From assembly GCF_009905375.1 (NCBI RefSeq), contig NW_027418159.1:1-64000 (forward strand): a stretch of 64,000 nucleotides of DNA. The letters are read 5' to 3'. This DNA is from Apium graveolens (taxonomy: Eukaryota; Streptophyta; Magnoliopsida; Apiales; Apiaceae). Positions 12,034 through 23,213 of this stretch are shown here, piece after piece. A program made the position numbers and the translations under genes. Positions within the stretch are counted from its first letter, which is position 1, and every line of letters starts with the position of its first letter. The notes below the pieces were generated by a model, which worked only from the letters and a program-made list of their open reading frames with translations, made no database searches and was not told the DNA's origin.

Positions 12034-12378
12034 GAAGAATAGGTACCTGTTACAACAGGTCATAACTCTGCTTGGTTTGTGCTAGCAAGTATCTCTCGGA
12101 AAAAGACCTAAAAATGGTAGGAAAATGATCAAGAGATTAGAAGAAAGGACATAATAAACAAACAAAGTGACTCAGAATCTCGCTTATCGTATCAGTCCTA
12201 TAAGAAATGCCCGAAAGGTTAAACACAAGTTATTAGTCTTAATTCGGTGATTAATCATACTAATCACCAAGATTAGTAAAAATCATGAAGATTAGAGCAA
12301 GATCAAGCTCTTAATCCAACACCAATGGCCATCTATAGCCACGACCCGATTACGAGAATGTTCTGATAAGCAAGGTTT

Positions 12379-12905
12379 GTGAAGAGCAGGACGTTCATGA
12401 GAACAAGGCCGAACGTTCACCACCAAAAAGAGTAGAACGTTCACCATAACAAGCCTAGAACCTTCACAAGAACAAATACAAAATAGTTCGGAGAACATTC
12501 ACCTCTCGGCCGACCAGAATCATCATGGAGGTGATTCCATGACAGACCAAGTACAAGGATTGAGTCCTCCACATGGAGGGCTTAGAGCCGCCCAGAACCT
12601 CCTTTAATGTTAGTCCAGGGCCTCCTGACGGATTCCCGGTGACCCTCCTAGAAAATCTCTTGAAATTTTGTGGAAAGTTAGACGTCCAACGAGAACCAGT
12701 TTCGTGAAGGTTAGAACATCCACGAGAACAAGTTTCGCAAGGGTTGAAGCATCCACGAGAACAAGTTTCGTGAACACTAGAACGTCCACGAAACAAGTTT
12801 CGTGAAGAGTAGAATGTTCACTAGAACAAGAGCAAAACGTTCACTAGAACAAGAGCAAAACATTCATTAGAACAAGTACAAAGCATTCACGAGAACCAGA
12901 ACAGA
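12379..12905 (+). repeat. AACGTTCAC-GAGAACAAG minisatellite, two sub-arrays
   Basis: About a dozen degenerate units 23-34 bp long have the core (A)GAACGTTCACGAGAACAAG. Sub-array 1 is about 12379-12505. Sub-array 2 is about 12675-12905, where several units are extended by TTTCGTGAA. Units in the second sub-array are more alike, as in TTCACTAGAACAAGAGCAAAA at 12814 and 12838. At 12787-12804 CACGAAAC-AA-GTTTCGTG is a perfect inverted repeat. Confidence 0.85.
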
Positions 12906-13165
12906 AAAGTTTCTAGATGCTCCACGATCCAGCCGACCAGGACTACCATGGAGGTGGCTCCATGACCGACCAAGAGCAGGAGGAGCCGAGTCCTCCACAC
13001 TGGGGGGCTTTAGGACGAGTAGAACCTATTGCAAAAAAAATTACAGGACATCCACCTCCCGGTCAACAGGAGGCTCACCCCCAGCCGACCAAGAAGGGCC
13101 GATTCCTCCACATGGGAGGCTCTAGCCGATCAGGACCTCCTTGAGGTTTTCCGGTAAACCTCCTG
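12500..13165 (+). repeat. Three copies of a CCTCC/GGAGG hairpin-rich block
   Basis: A ~100-130 bp block with GGCCGACCAG, CATGGAGG..CTCCATG, GACCAAG, GAGTCCTCCACA and GGGCTNTAG followed by CCTCCTT occurs at about 12505-12610, 12928-13020 and, less complete, 13050-13150. The first two are separated by the second minisatellite sub-array. CATGGAGGTGGCTCCATG (12948-12965) is a hairpin with 7-bp arms. The 75-codon plus-strand ORF here is a by-product of the repeat. Confidence 0.75.
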
Positions 13166-13239
13166 TGAAAATTTTTGAAAATTTTTAGAAAAATTGGGAA
13201 AAATTCGAAAAAAAAATTGGAAATTTTCTGGATTTTAAA

Positions 13240-13720
13240 CTTAGCCTTGATTAGGGCCTATTAGTGAGATTTAAACCCAATTAGGTTCGATTAATGTATA
13301 TTACAAGTAATTAACCTGAATCAAGGGTAATTAATGGATCGTATGATATAATTAGCCCTATTTAAGGCCGGTTAACTTATTCGCACACTTGATTAGCGTG
13401 GGTTAGGGATAATTAGTTGTTTATGCATATTAAATAGTCCTGGTTAATACCCATTAGCCCCAATTAGGGCAGATTAGCCTCGATTAAGGCCAATTAGTGT
13501 ATTTTAGCTTATAATTAGGCTATTTTAAGCCTAATTAGCAACTTATACATGGAGATTAGCCCCGCTTAGGTCCGATTTGCCTCGCTTAGGGCCTGTTAGC
13601 AGCTTTCACTCCATAATTGACCTTGACGAAGGTTAAGGGGTGATAAACGCTCGCTTTTTAGTCCTTATTAGGACCGTTTAGTGTTGAACACTGTTCAATT
13701 AGCCTGTGCAAAGGCCCTAA
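13240..13720 (+). repeat. GATTAG-GCC quasi-periodic repeat
   Basis: Motifs of the form (G/A)ATTAG(C/G)CC, AATTAGG and CGATTAAGG recur roughly every 20-35 bp, in alternating forms that are partly inverse complements of each other. The alignment is too eroded to fix a unit. It is probably an old tandem array. Confidence 0.5.
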
Positions 13721-13885
13721 GTGTATATACTCACACTATACAAGTCCCTATAAGCGTGTAGGTTGCTCCACACTTTACGATAAAATGACGATACCCATAA
13801 AGGGCCGATACCTGTGAAGGGACGAAAGTACCCTGAGTCGCGAATAGACCATTATAACTTCTATGAAAACTCAAGTAGTATTCCC

Positions 13886-13901
13886 GAAAGTTGGGGGCAA
13901 A
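13886..13901 (+). other. Polypurine tract of Tat element
   Basis: GAAAGTTGGGGGCAAA lies directly before the TGATATGG LTR start, the position and composition of a plus-strand primer. It fixes the Tat element's orientation as plus and marks 13902 as the LTR boundary. Confidence 0.7.
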
Positions 13902-14889
13902 TGATATGGATAGAAAATATATCCTAAAGACATAATAAATGTCACATTAATTATGATTGCAATTCCTGTCCAAAGTTCAATACAGACCAGGTTGGTCAAG
14001 GCAATAAAGACTGCAAAAGTCATTGAGGCCCACGAGCAGAGGTCGTCAAGGTCCACGAACATGAGTTGTTCATGGACTAGGCCTAGTATGGCTGAAAAAA
14101 CAGAGACATGACGTCCAACATGAACACTAACTCCTACAAGGAAAGATCTAAAATTCCTCGCCTTACGGGAGTCCTAATTACCATCTAAGTTGGAGACTTG
14201 TCCACCAAGTCTCCTAACACCAGTCTAACCATAGACTCACCTTTATATGTAAGGCTCCATCCCTCAACCTAGAACTACGTTTTGGCTTGATTCTCTAAAA
14301 TACAGAATTACGTAGGCATCTTGCGAGGACAGCCAGTCCCCACCGCAAGAACTAAGGGTGTAATCGAGCCGAGCCGAATACTGCCAAGCTCAGCTCGGCT
14401 CGAGCTCAATTAAAATAGTTTGGGATCGAGCTCGACCGAGCCTTCAATTTCAAGTTCGAAGCTCGGCTCATAAAAGGTTCGGTAGGTTCGAGTTCGGCTC
14501 GAAAGCTCAAATTAATTCATTAAATATTAAAAAAATTGAAATATGGTCGGTTTGACTCAAGTGCGGCTCGAGTTCGACTCGATACAAATAAGTCATATAT
14601 AAAATTTTTTACATATAATAAAAACTTAAAAAATAATAAAGGCTCGATAAGACTCGTGAACCTTACGAGCCGAATAATTTAAAGCTCGAGCTCGGCTCGG
14701 TTAAAAATTAGAAAAGCTCGAGCTCGGATCGATTATTTTCGAGCCGAATTCGAGTTTTTACGAGCCGAGCTCGAGTAGCTCACGAACAGTTTGGCTCGTT
14801 TGCACCCCTAGCAAGAACAACCATTAAACCTCGAAACTCACAAATTCTAGCATTAAATACTAACGAACCCTAGTTTTTATTCCATGACA
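13902..14889 (+). repeat. 3' LTR of Tat-like gypsy element
   Basis: Runs from TGATATGG after the PPT to ...CCATGACA. Inside is a CTTTATATGTAAGG TATA-like box (~14251), then CCTAGAACTACGTTTTGGCTTGATTC and TACGTAGGCATCTTGCGAGGAC, a signature I associate with the R/U5 region of plant Tat LTRs. A 458 bp MITE plus its 8 bp target duplication splits it. Without these the LTR is about 522 bp. No 5' LTR is visible, and the left part of the element is gone. Confidence 0.7.
14353..14810. mobile_element. hAT-type MITE with 8-bp target-site duplication
   Basis: A 458 bp element starting TAAGGGTGTAATCGAGCC and ending with the inverted GGCTCGTTTGCACCCCTA. The 18-bp termini match at about 14 positions. It is flanked on both sides by GCAAGAAC (14345-14352 and 14811-14818), a perfect 8-bp duplication as hAT transposases produce. 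The interior is GAGCTCGGCTCG-rich and noncoding, so it needs a transposase supplied elsewhere. It sits in the R/U5 part of the Tat LTR, so it is younger than that LTR. Confidence 0.9.
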
Positions 14890-15440
14890 GTAAACAAAGT
14901 TAATAAATGAGAGTTTCGTTTGATTATTGATTTTCATATAATAATATAAAAAATATTATATAAACTTGTGATCGTACCAAAAATTAACTCTTAATGATAC
15001 ATAAATAAAATAATTATATGAATTATAATATGGCACGTGCTTTACACAGGTATTCATGCTAGTTTTATTATAGTCTTTGGAACATTGATGAATGTTACAA
15101 AATTTTAACACACTTCTAGTTTATTGTTCTTCTTGTTGACAACGAAATATAAAGTCGAATTTTAGTAAATAAAACTTGTGAATTGATCAGGTCTGACACA
15201 GAGGGATGATATTTAGGTCGATTGTGTAGGCCCCAAAATTTTATAGTTAGTACTATTACTACACTTCAGTCCCAACAGTAAAAAAAACTTAGCACATTTT
15301 GGGGAGCCATAATCAATATAATAATATGTTGTTTGCTTTTAACAAGTGCGGGATTTTGACTTCTAATATAGTTAAAATTTTGAGAAAAGTACAAAAGATC
15401 ATGAACAATAATTTAATGACAATAGAGTCGACGAAATATT
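14890..15440. other. Flank of Tat LTR, noncoding
   Basis: No genes. Parts (14970-15240, 15377-15440) are shared with 1521-1850. The intervening 15240-15377 block is absent from the other copy and is bordered by AAAATTTT on both sides, so it could be a ~137 bp insertion with an 8-bp duplication or a deletion by microhomology in the other copy. Confidence 0.55.
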
Positions 15441-16500
15441 AATGTACAATATTAATTTAATAATTAATTTAATTATTAATTATTAAAATTAATTAATAAA
15501 TTAATTAATTAATTAATCAATTAATATTAAATTAATTAATATTAAATTAATCAATTAATTAAAATAATTAAAAACTAATTAAAATTAATTGATAAAATAA
15601 ATCAGATTTATTTTTATGTAAACAAATAATTAAAAAGAATTTTCTGAATTTAAAATAATTAAATAAAAAAATTATTTTTAAAATAACAGAATATCATTTT
15701 TGAAATGTTTTTAAAAAGAAAGGACTAAAATGCAAAATAGGTGAAAGGTGGGTGATGAAAATGTAATTTCACCACCACCTCCACCCTCACCACCGGCAGC
15801 CATGGCCGCCGCCATCGAGCTCGCCGGCTGCGACTGATCCTGCCCAGAATCATGCAAAAATAACTGGGATTGATCGTTACATCGCCAGGAACTTGTTGCC
15901 GTTCTTGAACTGTCCAGAAACGTAATCGATTGGCCGGAAATTGAGGTTGAAGATTCGCCGCCGGCGAGCTTCCCCAGATTCCGACGATCGATTTCGGCCT
16001 TCAACATACTATTTGTCACATGATATGATTGCCCATAACACGATCTATTTATTGATGCAAGTTGTATGTACCCAGGTTTAATGGATCAAAAATCCGGCCA
16101 GAATATAATTTTTTCCGGTGAATTACTCAAGTAGACCAAGGACATTCAAACTCAAAAATCAAACAAACTTTTCTACATGTTATTGAACTCGGTTTTTGAC
16201 ATATAATATACCAAATTGACCAGAAAAATATTATCTACACGATGGAATCATCAAATCATATCAACAATATCAAGAATAAATTTTCATAATTTAATCTTTA
16301 ATAAATTTGAAATAAAATAATTAAATAAGAAAAAATACCTTGATTCTGGCTCAAAAAAGATGGTGGATTCGGAAAGGATTTTTCAAGAGATTCGTTTTGA
16401 TATGTAGCACGCCCGAATCAGAGTTCGATAAAGCCTTCGTTCGTACGTTTGATTCTCAAAAACGTAACATTTTTAGGGTTTTTCTTCATATTAACTTTTG
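15441..16500 (-). repeat. Eroded gypsy LTR fragment, F-related
   Basis: The AATTAATT-rich tract (15450-15600) resembles 30530-30660 in solo LTR F. A GC-richer part follows with GCCGGCG/CCGGAAA motifs (15780-15990), then TGTTATTGAACTC and ACATATAAT (16180-16210), which resemble F at 31260-31300. The end has GAGTTCGATAAAGCCTTCGTTCGTACG...TTTTTAGGGTTTTTC (16420-16490), shared with 2061-2230. Order and orientation agree with an old minus-strand LTR of the same superfamily. The 102-codon minus ORF at 15711-16019 is noncoding LTR sequence. Confidence 0.55.
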
Positions 16501-17998
16501 CTGACCATTTAAATTATAAAGTGAATGTTACATTTGTAATTATAGATATTTCCGGTGTAAATATTCATTGAGAATAATAATAAAATATTTTTGGAATTTT
16601 CTCTCGGTCAAGACTTTTATATAAATATTTGTGTCGCATACTAAATTATATTTTTATAGGGAAACAAAAGGTGGATTTTAGACGCTTACAATATTTATTT
16701 TCATTTTATTGATATCATTTATTTTTATTTTATTTTCATCTTTTCCAAAATTGGTTAAGGTTGTTATTAAATTATTTTTATTAAGTAAACAGATATTACT
16801 CTCCAAATTATTTGATGCTGCAAATATTATTTTTGAAAAAGAGTGACTAGTGGGTTCTCTTATTATATTTTTAATTTTATGAATATTTAGAAAACAAATC
16901 CTAACAATAATAAGTCTAGATAATTCTAGAATATGGTGGAGAATTCTAGAATATGGTGGAGTATACTCTAGTTACAATTTAGGTTAGTATGCTAACCTTA
17001 GTTAATTGAGTCTATAAAATAAATCTTACTTTACTAAAATGATCACCTCTTCCTAAATCCCTAAATTTTCCCCCAAATATTTTTAGTCACAAAAATTGGC
17101 TAGGTCGGAGATCATAATTTGTGGTTTGAGGAAGATCAAGATGAGTTTGGGTGATTCAAGGAGAATTTTAGTTTAAGAAGATTAAAATTCTACTCAACTC
17201 TAACTAAAAGATTATAATTAAGGTAATCATTCCTTACCCATGATTTTTTTTAATTAGTAGAAGCATATGATTTGCCTTGAAATTTTAATTAAGCAACTAG
17301 CATTTTGTGTGGCTTCATAAATGAATGAATAAAGAATGAGTGAGTATGTGATTTTAGTAATATTATTATGTAGTAATTAGAGTGTGATATTTTTGGAAGC
17401 TAATTAATATCTTAATTAGTGAATAAAAAATATTTTGGGCTATTAGGGTCCAAATTGAAGAAATTGGGCCTTACCGATAATCAATTAAATTAGAATTCGG
17501 GTTAAGGGTGAAATTGGTTATTGTTTTGATTTTAGTAAATTAATTGAAGAAGTGGTGGTTTTGTGTTGTTGGAATTAAAGTGGGTGGATGTGGAGTGATG
17601 ATAAGTGTTCGAGAGGCCGGAAAATCGGGAACCACCGCGATGGCGGTGGAGGCAGCGGCGATTGACGCCGAGAAGTGGAAGAGGAGAAGGAGGTGGGTGG
17701 TTATGTGATTGAGGAGGTGTTTGTGTATGTGCTATGTTGTGTGTGTGTGTGTGTGTGAGTGTTTGAGTGTGCGTGCATGTCTTATGTTTTTGTGTGTGTT
17801 TGAGCATGTGTGGCGGGAAAACGGAGAAACCACCCTCGTCAATGGTGGTGGCATTGATCGATTAGGCAGAGAGAGAGAAATGGAGTGGTCGGAGTTTTAC
17901 CGGATATGGAGTTCGAGATCGAGTTTCGAATAACTAATTGGGTAGAACTATAGATTGGAAAAAGGGGAGAAAATAAGGGTAAAAAATATCTGCGTTTG
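16501..17998 (+). other. Noncoding LTR-like stretch, no gene
   Basis: No recognisable protein. It contains a perfect 20-bp tandem duplication (16922-16941, 16942-16961), a CTATAAAATAA box near 17011 followed by CT-rich sequence, a (GT)n run (17737-17757) and a G-rich GGCGGTGGAGGCAGCGGCG segment (17640-17660). The TATA box and leader-like sequence suggest a plus-strand LTR remnant, but I could not delimit termini. It ends abruptly at the truncated copia LTR at 17999. Confidence 0.4.
16922..16961. repeat. Perfect 20-bp tandem duplication
   Basis: AATTCTAGAATATGGTGGAG occurs twice in a row. The first half, TTCTAGAA, is palindromic. Confidence 0.95.
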
Positions 17999-18597
17999 GA
18001 TCATACACTATCTTCGTGTACAAATTCCTATACCCAGAAGAGCCCTAATAATTGTCCCTGGAGACTAAGAACTAAACTAAAGCATAGTTCAGTGTACACA
18101 AGATGACTATGATGACCTCAAGTCTAAGGATACTTGTACAACTATCACTAAGTGAATAACTGTTGACACGTGAGTGAACTCCATCAGTTGTTCAGCTGTG
18201 CGAGTCATGTTCAGTGAACTTATTCTATAATAAGCACCTACATACTAGCTATAGTGTCACCACACAAATGTCTATGAGAACAGACATCCTTCATAATGAA
18301 GCAAGCATAGTATGTACCGATCTCTGCGGATTATTAATTACCAGTTAGTAATCCTACGACCAGGAACTATTTAAGTTTAGAGTTATCATCTTTTTAGGTC
18401 TCACTATTATGATCTCATCATAATCCATAAAAAGCTTTACTCTAAACTATGGTATATCTTATTTAAACACTTAAATAGATAAAGCCCGTAATAAAAACAA
18501 AACAAGTCTTTATTAATATCAATGAAATCAAAACAGATTACATAAAAGTTATTCCTAAATCCTAATACACGATTGGACTTAGGACATATTCCTTTCA
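17999..18597 (-). repeat. 3' LTR of copia B (first 599 bp only)
   Basis: Matches 24292-24890 over its whole length with no net indel. The boundary with the PPT is TTTCA|ATCTCCCAC. The inner ~1,065 bp of a full LTR, at the left, are absent, and the join at 17998/17999 falls in GGATCATACAC. Confidence 0.92.
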
Positions 18598-18610
18598 ATC
18601 TCCCACTTGT
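18598..18610 (-). other. Polypurine tract of copia B
   Basis: ACAAGTGGGAGAT on the minus strand lies directly upstream of the 3' LTR start TGAAAGGAATATG. This is a usual copia PPT form. Confidence 0.8.
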
Positions 18611-20540
18611 ACTAAAGCCAATCACTCTGGTATCTAATACCCATCTTGACGATCAAAGTGACTTTCATAAAGTAGCTTTGTGAGTGGGTCTGCTATGTTG
18701 TTATGTGTGTCAACTCTAATTCAATACAATACAAGAAATGTTACCGCGCTCCCACTAACCCTTTTGTAGACGCATGGTTCATCTACGTTTTTTGATAAAA
18801 TCAAACTCTTTGATTGTCTCATCAAAACGAATGTTCCATCTTTCGAGAAGGTTGCTTTAAACCATATATGGTTTGCAACAGCTTACACACTAGGTTTTCA
18901 TTTCCCTTGGAAAGAAAACCATCTGGCTATTTTCCAGATCACATAGTCGTAGTAAGCAGCATTCACAAGCAAAATCCGAACTGATTTTAACAGGGCTACA
19001 GGTAAAAGGTTTCATCAAAGTCAATCCATTGCCTTTGTTTGAATCCTTTTCCCAAAAGCCTGGCCTTAAAGGTCTCCACCTGGCCATCTGCTATAATCTA
19101 TCTTTTGTATACCGTATACATAGATTTTATTCTGGATTTCATGGCACTATGCCATTTCTCTGAGTCAACACTACTCATAGCCTCATTATAGGTCACAGGG
19201 TCGTCATCATTAATGATCGACAACTCATTGTCATTCTCAATGACAAGGCCATATTACCTCTCAGGTTGGCGAGACACTCTCCCTGATCTATGAATGGGCT
19301 ATTCCACAAAAGGTTGTTCAGTCAGAACAGGTGTTTCCACTTGATCCGTAGCAGTTTGTGCTTCTTGAACTTCATCAAGTTCAATTTTTCTCCCACTATT
19401 TCCTTCAAGGATAAACTCCTTTTCCAAGAAGGTAGCATGTCTGGAGACAAATACCCGATGATCGGTGTAAAAGTAATACCCTAAAGTCTCTTTAGGATAT
19501 CCCACAAAACTACATTTTACGGATCGATATTCCAGCTTATCTGGGTCAACTTACTTGACATAAGCTGGACATCCCCAAATCTTAACGTGTTTAAGACTCG
19601 GTTTCCTTTCTTTCCATATCTCATACGGAGTTTGAGGAACAGATTTGGAAGGCACCTTATTCAGTAAATATGCCGAGGTTTCCAATGCATAACCTCATAG
19701 GAATACTGGAAGATTTGCATAGCTCATCATGGACCGAACTATGTCTAACAAAGTTCGATTTCTCCTTTCAGATACCAATCTGGAGGCGTCCACTGGGAGA
19801 CTATACCATTTACTTTGAGATAATCCAGAAACACTCCATTAAAGTATTCACCGCCTCGATCTGATCGAAGAATTATAATACTATGTTTGGTTTGTTTCTC
19901 CACTTCATACTTATATTCTTTGAACTTTTCAAAGGCCTCAGACTTGTGTTTCATCAAACACATATCCGAATCCAGATCTATCATCTATATAAGTAATGAA
20001 GTATGAAAATCCACCCATGGCTTGCGTAGACATTGGTCCACATACATCTGTGTGTACCATTCCTAGCAAATCTGCAGCCATCTCTCCATGTCCACTAAAT
20101 GGAGACTGCAGTGCCATAACGAAGTGAGATTTTCATCATCCCTTTTCTTTTATTAGTTTGTTCAATCTGAAGTAAATTATGTCACATATATACAGACCAT
20201 TATTTAAAGCACCACGTCCATAAAGAATATTATCTCTAAGAATAGAACATTCATTATTCTCAATAATAAATGAAAATCCATCCAAGTCTAACATGGGAAT
20301 AGAAATAATATTCCTCACAATCGAGGGAACAAAATAACAATTATTTCAAACAATAGTCTTGCCCGTAGGCCTATGTAAATGAAATGATTCTACATCTTCA
20401 GCAGCAACTCTTGCTTCATTTCCATTAGTAGAATTACCTCCTCTTCCTCAAGAGTCCTACTTCTCCTTGGTCCCTGCAACAATTGCAGATATGAGAACCA
20501 CAGGCGGTATCTAATACCCAAGTAGAAATGACATATTCAC
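18611..20540 (-). pseudogene. pol: Copia B pol remnant (PR-IN-partial RT)
   Basis: In minus-strand order: a protease start with a DTACGSH-type active site (~20500); a GAG-pre-integrase segment with NNGLYICD (~20330-20140); an integrase core with LMKHKSEAFEKFKEYK and SDRGGEYF (19984-19745); an integrase C-terminus with GYPKETLGYYFYT (19505-19299); and a short RT start in shifted frames (~19090-18880, GNGLTLMK from an original IDFDET-type stretch). A jump follows to a VDEPCVYK-like motif (~18770) and a pol C-terminus (~18650). Most RT catalytic blocks, including the YVDD box, and RNase H are absent. Many frameshifts and stops remain, so no active enzyme can be made. Confidence 0.85.
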
Positions 20541-21390
20541 TTCTATCATGAACATACCTGAATCAGAAGCGGTAATCTCACTACCCTTCTTCTTCAATTC
20601 TGCAAGGTAAACCTTGCAGTTCCTCTTCCAGTGCCCCCACCTTGTTACAGTGAAAGCAAACAACTTTGCTCTTGGGGTCTTCAGCTTTTGGTGGAACCGG
20701 CGTTTTCTCACCTACTTTCTTCTTCTTGGAAGAGTTCCTCTTCCTTTTCTTAGGATTGGAACCTTCACCAATTAGAAGAACAGAACTCTTCTTAGGGGGG
20801 AAATTCGATTCCGCAGTCTTCAACATGTTGTGGAGTTCAGGCAGGCTGACATCCAACTTATTCATGTGAAAGTTCACAACAAACTGCGAGAACGAACTCG
20901 GAAGCGATTGCAAGACCAAGTCTTGGCTCAGCTCCCCATCCATGGCAAAACCAAGTTGTCCAAGACGTTCAATCAAATTGATCATCTTAAGTACATGGTC
21001 ATTCACAGATGATCCCTCAGACATCCTACAACCGAACAGCTCCTTCGATATCTCATATCGAGCTGTCCTCCCTGCCATATCATACAACTCTTGTAGATGC
21101 ATGAGGATAGTGTGAGCATCCATATGCTCATGTTGCTTCTGTAGCTCAATGTTCATGGAAGCTAGCATGATGCATTGAGCAACATTTGCATCATCTATCC
21201 ACTTACGATACATAACATGTTCATCATTATGTGCATCACTAGCAGGTTCAGTAGGCTTAGGTGAGTCAATCACGTATTCCAGCTTCTCAATCCTGAGAAC
21301 AATTCTCAAGTTTCGAAGCCAGTCAGCATAATTAGGACCAGTCAATTTGTGAGCATCCAGTATGCTCCTGAGTGATAGTGCAGAAGACAT
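20541..21390 (-). pseudogene. gag: Copia B gag (one frameshift in zinc knuckle)
   Basis: The nucleocapsid/capsid protein packages element RNA in cytoplasmic particles. The start is the ATG at 21390 (MSSALSLRSILDAHKLTG), which aligns with the D copy at 41253. The body is a UBN2/copia-type gag with WLRNLRIVLR near residue 27, a basic stretch NPKKRKRNSSKKKKV, and a CCHC knuckle CFHCNKVG. A one-base insertion in a C run (20633-20637, five C where D has four) shifts the frame inside the knuckle. The correct continuation (GHWKRNC...) is in the next frame. A homopolymer indel could be a sequencing error, so this gag may really be intact. Confidence 0.88.
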
Positions 21391-23213
21391 AACGTACAAA
21401 GTAAATCTGTAAATGATAAACACATAACAACACTTAGCAAATATTCGATTTCATTTCAAAACACTATATGAATCGGGTCTTTATTCATAAGTGCCTCCCA
21501 CTAGTTTTCTTAATTTATTCAACCCCCTACGTGAAAAATTAAGCATTCATAATGCTAGTGAGAATAGGGATCCTACATTCCATTACACAACCTCGGCTGT
21601 AGCACGAACCGCCATGCAATGTTCAATAGGCAGACAACTCTTGTCAATTACATCTCATGTTATTCCCTAATCAAACTTTAGCCTCTTGAATAATTGAGTC
21701 TCGGCTGTAGCACGACAAACTCAATATTCTAAGTCAAGTCTAACCCAACATTCCGTACAGTTGAATTAGTCCTCAAAGGCCCACGGCTGTAGCACGTACC
21801 GACCTTTAGATTCTTATTCAATGTACACATCTCTATGTAATAGATAAGTATTTCTTATTTCAAAATCAAAGCCCTCGGCTGTAGCACGAACCGACAATGA
21901 TTCAAAAATAAGAACTACTTTTCTATCATGTTGGAAGGCTATGACCGACACAAGCCCGTTGTATCATTGGCCAATTACTACTTGATATTATTTAATTTTA
22001 GAGGGATTATATTACGTTACAATCATAATCATATTATAAAGAGATTCTTCCTTTTAAATTAAATATTTCAAATCAATAATCAATAGTCAGATGATTCCCA
22101 GATCGGGTGGAGCATTGTCAAGAGGCGTCACTTAATAACCCTTTCTTACAGATAGAAATCTGTTGTTGACAGAATCATCCTTTCTCTCATATTGAAAATT
22201 CATATTCAATTACGTATTTCACAAACACAAGAATCTCATGATTGTATTCATAATATTATTCTTAAGGTTATGAAACAGTTTCACTATACTAGGTTGTCTA
22301 ACAAACGCCTTATGTTCATTTAAGTTCACCTAAATCTATCATCGCATGATAAACTAAGCATATATCACATATATCAACATGAATAAACATCAAGGTAGGC
22401 ATGTTACATCATCTAGCACATTAGTCTAAGCATTATACATCTCTATGTATCACATGAAGCATTTAAAAGCAATTAAAAACAGTCAAAAACAGCTTTAAAA
22501 CACTTCATGGAAATATAAACAGTTCAAAACTTTTATATAAACTACAATTGATCACACCATTAGATCCGTCTCGAAAAAACGAATCTAACGGTATATTGCA
22601 CGCCCAAAACGGAGTTACGAAACTCCCAGAAAATCAATTTTAAAATCAACAGACGGGCTGTAACGCATTACAGGAATGCGTTACACGCCCTGCAACGCAT
22701 TCCGGTGATGCGTTACACACCTTTTAAGCCATTTAAGGGTGTAACGCATTCGGTGAATGCGTCACAGGTCTGTAACGCATTCCCAAAATGCGTTACACCC
22801 CTATTTTTTTTTTCTTGCAGCCGCCGTTGCTTTGGTTGCCGTGCCTGACAACTCTGACCTGTCATCTCCTGTGCTTCCGTGCAGAACAGAGAGCATACGG
22901 CACAGACATATGCAGATGCAATATATATATACTTACAAATTATATATATATATGATTATTTAATTACGAATTTTAATTACAAGAACTTCAAAAATTCATA
23001 ATAAAAAATCTATACATCCTAAAATTATAAAAAAAATACCCAGACGATCTACAACACTTGTAGAACCCAGATCAACATTCAAAATTATTCTGAGAAACGA
23101 TTTCTCATCAGACAAAATTAATCTATGATATAACTTGTAAAAATCATAATTAATTCATACAAACACATAAAATTCTGAAATTTTTACCACAGATCTATAT
23201 GCATACAACCTAT
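21391..23213 (-). other. Copia B untranslated leader
   Basis: Noncoding, between PBS and gag. It contains reiterated GGCTGTAGCACG(A/T)ACCG tracts (21597-21890, four to five times), each followed by an AT-rich spacer, and GTAACGCATT(C/A)...ATGCGTTACA inverted motifs (22660-22800). Both types recur in D's leader (39890-40000 and 40740-41060). They are probably structured packaging or translation-control RNA; that function is inference. Confidence 0.6.

Larger units (their letters stand above)
12360..13860 (+). repeat. Hypervariable tandem-repeat 3' region of Tat element
   Basis: About 1.5 kb between the antisense ORF and the 3' LTR is built of at least three kinds of degenerate tandem repeat: an AACGTTCACGAGAACAAG minisatellite, a GG(A)GG-rich CATGGAGG..CTCCATG block, and a GATTAGCCC/CCAATTAGGG quasi-periodic block. 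A tandem-repeat 3' untranslated region in this position is known for plant Tat-lineage retrotransposons and has been linked to satellite formation. There is no coding potential. Confidence 0.7.

Noticed and set aside
12379..12905. CRISPR-like array of repeats and spacers
   Set aside because: Units are degenerate and the 'spacers' are themselves repeated. The context is a plant retrotransposon 3' region.
12917..13144. 75-codon plus-strand ORF rich in Pro/Gly/His
   Set aside because: Translation of the GGAGG/CCTCC tandem repeats; no start context or domain.
13871..14062. 63-codon hydrophobic minus-strand ORF, partly shared with 1385-1588
   Set aside because: It crosses the PPT/LTR boundary of the Tat element, so it is LTR sequence read by chance. 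The sharing comes from the LTR copy.
15711..16019. 102-codon minus-strand ORF with Ala/Gly-rich part
   Set aside because: Lies in an eroded LTR fragment and depends on CACC/GCC-rich repeats. The related LTR F has no equivalent frame.
17532..17933. ORFs with His/Thr or Cys/Val repeats
   Set aside because: Products of the GT/CA microsatellite on each strand.
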